Shown here one piece after another: positions 59,590 to 64,000 of a stretch of DNA of 64,000 nt (the stretch's first letter is position 1; every line of letters starts with the position of its first letter). Made by a program: the position numbers and the translations under genes. Where the stretch lies: positions 1 through 64,000 of the forward strand of contig VXAU01004734.1 of assembly GCA_013399695.1 (NCBI GenBank), in the 5' to 3' direction. The DNA is from Formicarius rufipectus. Its lineage: Eukaryota > Chordata > Aves > Passeriformes > Formicariidae. The notes under the pieces were generated by a model that worked only from the letters and a program-made list of their open reading frames with translations, made no database searches and was not told the origin of the DNA.

Positions 59590-62034
59590 CTGTTCAGAGA
59601 GAAAAAAAAAAAAAAANTCCATAATTCATGTAGTAAATAGCTGTATTTGAAACATGGTAATTGCAAGAAATTACAGTGATATGGCTTCAGGTTTGGCCAC
59701 TGTTCTATTAAACGAAATTAACATTTAAAGTCAAGAAGCACCAGTAAATGTATTTTAGGTACTCAGTTATTATATGATGAAGCTAAAACTAAATGCACAC
59801 TTTGAAAAAGGACATTTCAAATTCTACCACATCTTACTGATTTTGTAAGGTTTTATTTGAGACAGAGGTAGACTGAGAGACCTGGGCATCATGCAAAATA
59901 ACTGCACAGCATAAGAATTAACAGTGAAAAGTCTGTGAGGGTGGTACAGCATTAAATATTCGAATTTGCAGGCCTGACAAGAAAGTACTGCTCTGTCAAA
60001 ACTTTGCAGGGAAGATATGACATAGCTATTTCATGATATGAGAACTCCCTATGAGAACTCCCAAGTCTTCTGTTAACTCATTAGACAGCAAGTTACCATA
60101 CACTTAGTTTTAAATAAGGAACAGCTAGAGAGCCTGTAAAATGAACAAAAAGAAAGCACTCTATACAAGAATAACTGAGTCTTTCCTAAGAAACTACTTT
60201 AAATCAGTATCGGTCAATAACAAAAAGCTGAAATATCAATACTGAAGAACCGAAACAATGCTACTGAGGCAGATTTTCTTTCATAGTGTGGCTATTTCAC
60301 ATCACAAGTTTAGTACAGATGACATAATCATTGGAAAAAGTCTCACTGCACTGCTAGAATGGGATAAACAGATAGAAAATTTAAGAGACAATAAATAAAA
60401 GTCCATTATACAGTTTACTATTATCCCAGGACAATTTAGGAACCCTTTTCTAAAGTGTAACACTTTTCTAAAATGTTACTTCTTGGTATTAACCTCAGCT
60501 GGCTCAGAAAAGAAGCCAAAAGCCAAACAGGTTAATGAACTACATAATTTCCCTTCTAGAAATGGGTGCCTGCTGCTCAGTGGTACCTTAAAATGTGCAA
60601 TTCCATCATGGACACCATGGAAACAGTATGACATTATAACATCTATAGGGAAAATTATGCTTTTTAGGCAAAAAGTTCATCCAGACAAAAAAAACCCAAA
60701 AACTCCCAAATAAACAAGGCACCCAAAAAAACAGCTTATATTTTAAGCTGCACAAGGTTCTGAAACTACACAATACTGACCATAAAGGTTATACACCACT
60801 TCCATTGATCTCAAATGCCAAAAGAAAGAATAAAACATCTTTATATTATGAGAAACACGGTCTTTATTCCAATACACTGTTGTCATTTTAAACAGATTAC
60901 TGCTGAAGAGCTAAATGACAGTCAAAAGTATGTAGGTACATTCTCCAAATTTTGGAGAATCAGAAAGACATATCAACAATTACGAATAAGGCTGTCCCAT
61001 GGAAAGCACCACTGAGAACAGCTGAATTTGTACCTGTAAAGCTTTACATGTTGGCCACCTTCAAATTACTACTATTTTCTGCCTCATAAGTTACTAGTGC
61101 CTCAGGGAAGGGAAGCCAAGAGTACCAAGCAGCATGCCGAGGACATCAGACCATGTCACAATTATTACACATGCATCTTGAGGACAATCTGATTCATAAT
61201 GTACCTACGACATCTTGGCTTGAGAGTAAAAGATAATGTATTTAAAACACAAGGTGGAATCTCTCCAGAAACTAATTTCTACTGGGAGTAAAGTTCATGC
61301 TCCTGAAATGACAGATTTGACTCTAATCATTTATGCACACTAATTAAAAAGACAGTACAAGAAAGAAAGTAAATAAAATATTGGCCTTGTTTCAAATTCA
61401 CCTTCATAAAACAAGCTGAGGCAATATATGCCATGGCACTAGCCAGAAAAGAGGATAGGAGATTAAGAGCTTGTGTCATCATAAAAAAAAAAAAAAAAAA
61501 AATTTGCACATGGAGATCATTATAGATTTGCTTATAACTTAACTTCCTATAGAAAACTACACAATAGGGGAAAAAAATGCATCTAAAACAAGTTAATGAG
61601 AAACATCTGGTCAGAAGACACCAAGAGCAACCCTACTTTTACATACTGTTTCACAACTTAGAGTAGAAGACAACAGCAAGAGACTATCAGATACACACCT
61701 GAGGAACCAGAGGTAGGTAGAAAATAGAACACACTCCACATTGCAGAGTGTGTATCTTTTAAAAGCCTGCTTCGGTCAATGAAAACAGTCAGTGCAATAA
61801 TTCTACACAGTTTGACTATGTCTTATTAAAACAGAAACAGCAATGTCCCAGCAAAAAAGTGCTTTCAGTATCTGTTCTTGCCAAGCAGCTTAAAACACTA
61901 CTGAAAATTGCTTGTAAGGCTGTAAAGGTGGACCAAAGAATGACTTTTAGTTCATAATGGCATATGTGGACCTACCAGTAATGTTCCTGTAGGACAAAAG
62001 AAGATGTATCACAAAAGACTCCTCTTACACATAC
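59590..62034 (-). other. TNS3: 2.4-kb TNS3 intron
   Basis: Has A-runs at 59602-59616 (ending in an N) and 61483-61501. No mobile element or exon recognised. Confidence 0.75.
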
Positions 62035-62206
62035 CAAGTAATTATCGCCGTGTTTGGATTTGAGCATTCGGGTTACATCCTGTAGATTGTGGAGGTAAGT
62101 TTCCTCAGAACAGCTAGCAGGGAAAGATACAGCAATAATCCGCTCTGTGATGTAAGTGAGATCAAGTTCATAGCCTTCCTCCATAATGTGATCAAAGTCT
62201 GCACTT
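62035..62206 (-). CDS. TNS3: TNS3 exon with canonical start Met; start of PTP-like domain
   Basis: The acceptor is TTCTTCACAG and the donor TTG|GTATGT. The first base completes a codon from the upstream exon, then SADFDHI leads into the canonical Met at 62184-62182. Residues 1-50 begin MEEGYELDLTYITERIIAVS and end KSKHGDNYL, the first strand and helix of the tensin/PTEN-type phosphatase-like fold. The canonical start is preferred for the main isoform because human TNS3 begins with the same MEEG. The open frame upstream shows that a longer isoform could read through it. The exon ends in phase 0. Confidence 0.96.
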
Positions 62207-63012
62207 CTGTGAAGAAATTAGATATGGCAGTTCACAGCAAAGCAGCTGAGAACAAACGTTGCTTATTAATGGGAAGAAACTGCAACTTGGAACTCCTACA
62301 GTCAAGCATCGGATGGTTCCAATAATTTCATTACAACTACAACTCATTAAATGCCTACAGAGCTCAAATGATTCAGTTCAGGACACAAATGGAGTTAGCC
62401 AAACATCAGAATTTTTCACATCAAAATCACAGTGAAAATATCAAGCAACCAGTAATGTTGAAAAGTAGTAAAATGAATATGAGCACTTTGGGCAAATACT
62501 AGCACAAGAAATTTGGGAGTTAAATAGAAAACTTGTAGGTACTTATGTCTGCACACATATCTCTAGAGTTCTGCAAATGCTTTACAAGTGGGTAGATTCA
62601 CCAGTGCCTGGTAAAACACTGCAGATCTTGGAATCTGCTCTGAGTAACACTGAAGTGAATCTAAAAGCAGTCCCCAAAATGCAGTAGACATGACTGTAAT
62701 CCAATTAATTTCACAAATTAGTCTACGCATACTGTTACTCTAACATTTCTTTCTTCTCCAGGTTAAGGGCACAACCAGGCACCTTACCCTGTCCTTCTTA
62801 ATAGAATTATCAGAATATTATAGTCATTAAATTAAAAGTAAGCTCAGCAAATATGCCCAGTTGTTTTCTCAGACTGCAAAGATGGTACTTGCATAGTAGG
62901 TAATTTCTTGCAGTAGGCTGAACTCACAGAAATCACAACCACAAACAACAAAACCTAAATCCACCACAGCCAGATGTGACACTGCTACATGAAATACGAA
63001 AAAAATACTTGC
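62207..63012 (-). other. TNS3: 0.8-kb TNS3 GC-AG intron
   Basis: The donor is GCAAGT and the acceptor TTCTTCACAG. No other content recognised. A GC donor is permitted by the U2 spliceosome when the other donor positions are strong, as AAGT is here, and is often linked to alternative splicing. Confidence 0.65.
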
Positions 63013-63065
63013 CGTGATACTTTGTCACAACTGAGAGCAGAGTTCTTCGAAGTACTGCTGGAATT
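63013..63065 (-). CDS. TNS3: TNS3 upstream coding exon (N-terminal extension), 53 nt
   Basis: The acceptor is a pyrimidine-rich tract ending TTGTTGCAG. The exon is open from its first base and gives NSSSTSKNSALSCDKVS plus two bases that join the next exon as Arg. Exon 2 is open upstream of its Met (SADFDHI before MEEG), so the two exons make one continuous frame. This Ser-rich linker sits where tensin-2 has a similar Ser/Lys-rich linker between its C1 and PTP-like domains, which suggests a longer TNS3 isoform whose start lies beyond the window. The donor is GCAAGT (63012-63007), a GC-AG intron. The nearby GT (CAA|GTATTT) would break the frame and reach a stop in exon 2. It could instead be a 5' UTR exon. 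Confidence 0.75.
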
Positions 63066-64000
63066 CTGCAACAAAAAGCAGAACACTCAATTCAGAAGCT
63101 TACTTGCTGCCACTAATGTCAATGTTTCTGCCTTTTCTCCTCATTTATTGTGCTAACTAAAACTATAACAAGGGGATAGCAGAGGATCATTGCCCCATGG
63201 TTTGAGTGCAAACACTGCGGTTTATGGCCACATTATGTCTAACCCTCTATCACCTCTTCCAGCTCACTACTGCCAGAGAAGTCTTTTGTGCTCTTCTTGG
63301 TAACTGCATTAAGATTAGAGAAAACACAGTGATCTTCGAGAAGGTGAAACTTGAATTTTTCTTTTTAAACCTGCAAAAACAAGTTCCTCTCAACTGATTT
63401 CCTTATATACTCAATGTATTCCTGTATCAGACTCATGAGAATTTACCATGTTGTAATTTATTTTTGTAGTTCCATTCATTCGATAATACCAACTATTCAG
63501 AAAAAGTATAAAAATATTCTCCTTCATGAACCTTAGTAAAAGAAAAAAAAAGACAGCTATACTAACATTCAATAAAAATAAATCAAAATAATTCACTTTA
63601 CAATATATTTAGCTATGCCTATACTTCTACCTTTGTATATACATTATTTTATATATTTTTAATTTATAGAGCATATATTTGGTTTAGCATTTAGATATGT
63701 ATAATATGCTTTTATACAGAAAATAAGAAGCTCAATTTAATATTAGACAACAGAAAATGAGGAAACTTCATGGTATTTCCAGCCTCTGTTTACACAATCC
63801 TTTCCTAGAATTTTAAAGGCTGTAGGTAACACACCACGGGTGCCAAACCAAGTAAATTACTATACCTGAAATTCAAGACATAGCTTTTGGCATGTTTTGG
63901 TTTGGTTTTGTAACTAGAAAGCAATTAGCAGTATGACTCTCCCTCCACTTCCTCGGTCTCAGTTGGTTATATAGATGCATTCATTGCTTAAGAAGTAATT
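63066..64000 (-). other. TNS3: TNS3 upstream intron (partial)
   Basis: AT-rich, with a TATATATTTA-type stretch near 63600-63720. No further 5' exon, CpG island or core promoter can be recognised, so the gene's start is beyond the window. Confidence 0.6.

Larger units (their letters stand above)
8624..63065 (-). other. TNS3: TNS3 (tensin-3) gene, partial: 16 coding exons of the 5' two-thirds
   Basis: Tensin-3 is a focal and fibrillar adhesion scaffold linking integrin tails to actin, talin and signalling proteins at the inner face of the plasma membrane. Sixteen minus-strand exons splice in frame into about 888 residues from the canonical Met, plus an 18-residue upstream extension. The order is PTP-like domain (about 1-170), C2 domain (about 172-305), then a disordered region. 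Sequence and exon order agree with vertebrate TNS3 much better than with TNS1 or TNS2: for example HCRGGKGR in the P-loop, where TNS1 has Asn in place of Cys. The SH2 and PTB domains are missing because their exons lie left of position 1. The assignment rests on remembered family sequences and consistent splice phases, not a database search. Confidence 0.96.

Noticed and set aside
1..64000. CRISPR arrays, operons, phage or plasmid features
   Set aside because: Spliced vertebrate gene structure and avian retroelements throughout. No regularly spaced repeats or prokaryotic gene arrangement.

Overview
This window is a stretch of vertebrate nuclear DNA, almost certainly from a bird. It is AT-rich and CpG-poor. 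It contains truncated CR1 LINE copies, two LTR-like copies, and a short SINE with a tRNA-Ile-like head and a CR1-type tail. That SINE resembles the TguSINE1 type known from songbirds, so a passerine is my best guess. No bacterial or phage content is visible.

The window holds one recognisable gene: tensin-3 (TNS3), on the minus strand, so transcription runs from high to low coordinates. I reconstructed 16 consecutive coding exons between 63065 and 8624. All splice phases match, and the order agrees with the tensin family from the N-terminus into the disordered middle. Exons 2-5 (62206-57268) encode the PTP-like domain with an intact HCX5R signature. Exons 6-12 (53592-41028) finish that domain and encode the PTEN-type C2 domain. 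Exon 13 (21490-20231, 1260 nt) encodes a long disordered region that includes the conserved helix corresponding to the talin-binding segment of human TNS3. Exons 14-16 (9463-8624) continue the disordered region. The second large disordered exon and the SH2 and PTB exons lie beyond position 1. Further 5' exons and the main promoter lie beyond position 64000.

The rest is intron: 19.5 kb between exons 12 and 13, 10.8 kb between exons 13 and 14, and more than 8.6 kb after exon 16. Recognisable content there is CR1 fragments (near 5.4-6.1, 13.2, 18.0, 26.7-27.1, 42.2-42.6, 49.1-49.8, 54.8-55.2 and 57.0 kb), the LTR-like pair (47.1 and 55.2 kb), the SINE (15.0 kb), simple repeats and three single N bases next to poly-A runs.

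Points worth a second look: (1) an upstream in-frame exon joined through a GC-AG intron, giving an extended N-terminus; (2) a possible unannotated 120-nt phase 0-0 cassette exon in the PTP-like domain; (3) a decayed local duplication of exon 14 with its downstream intron; (4) a NAGNAG acceptor at exon 14; (5) a small CpG-rich patch just upstream of exon 14 that could be an internal promoter; (6) adjacent palindromes forming a bZIP-like site in an intron. I see no independent novel system. These are gene-architecture observations that need transcript or comparative data.
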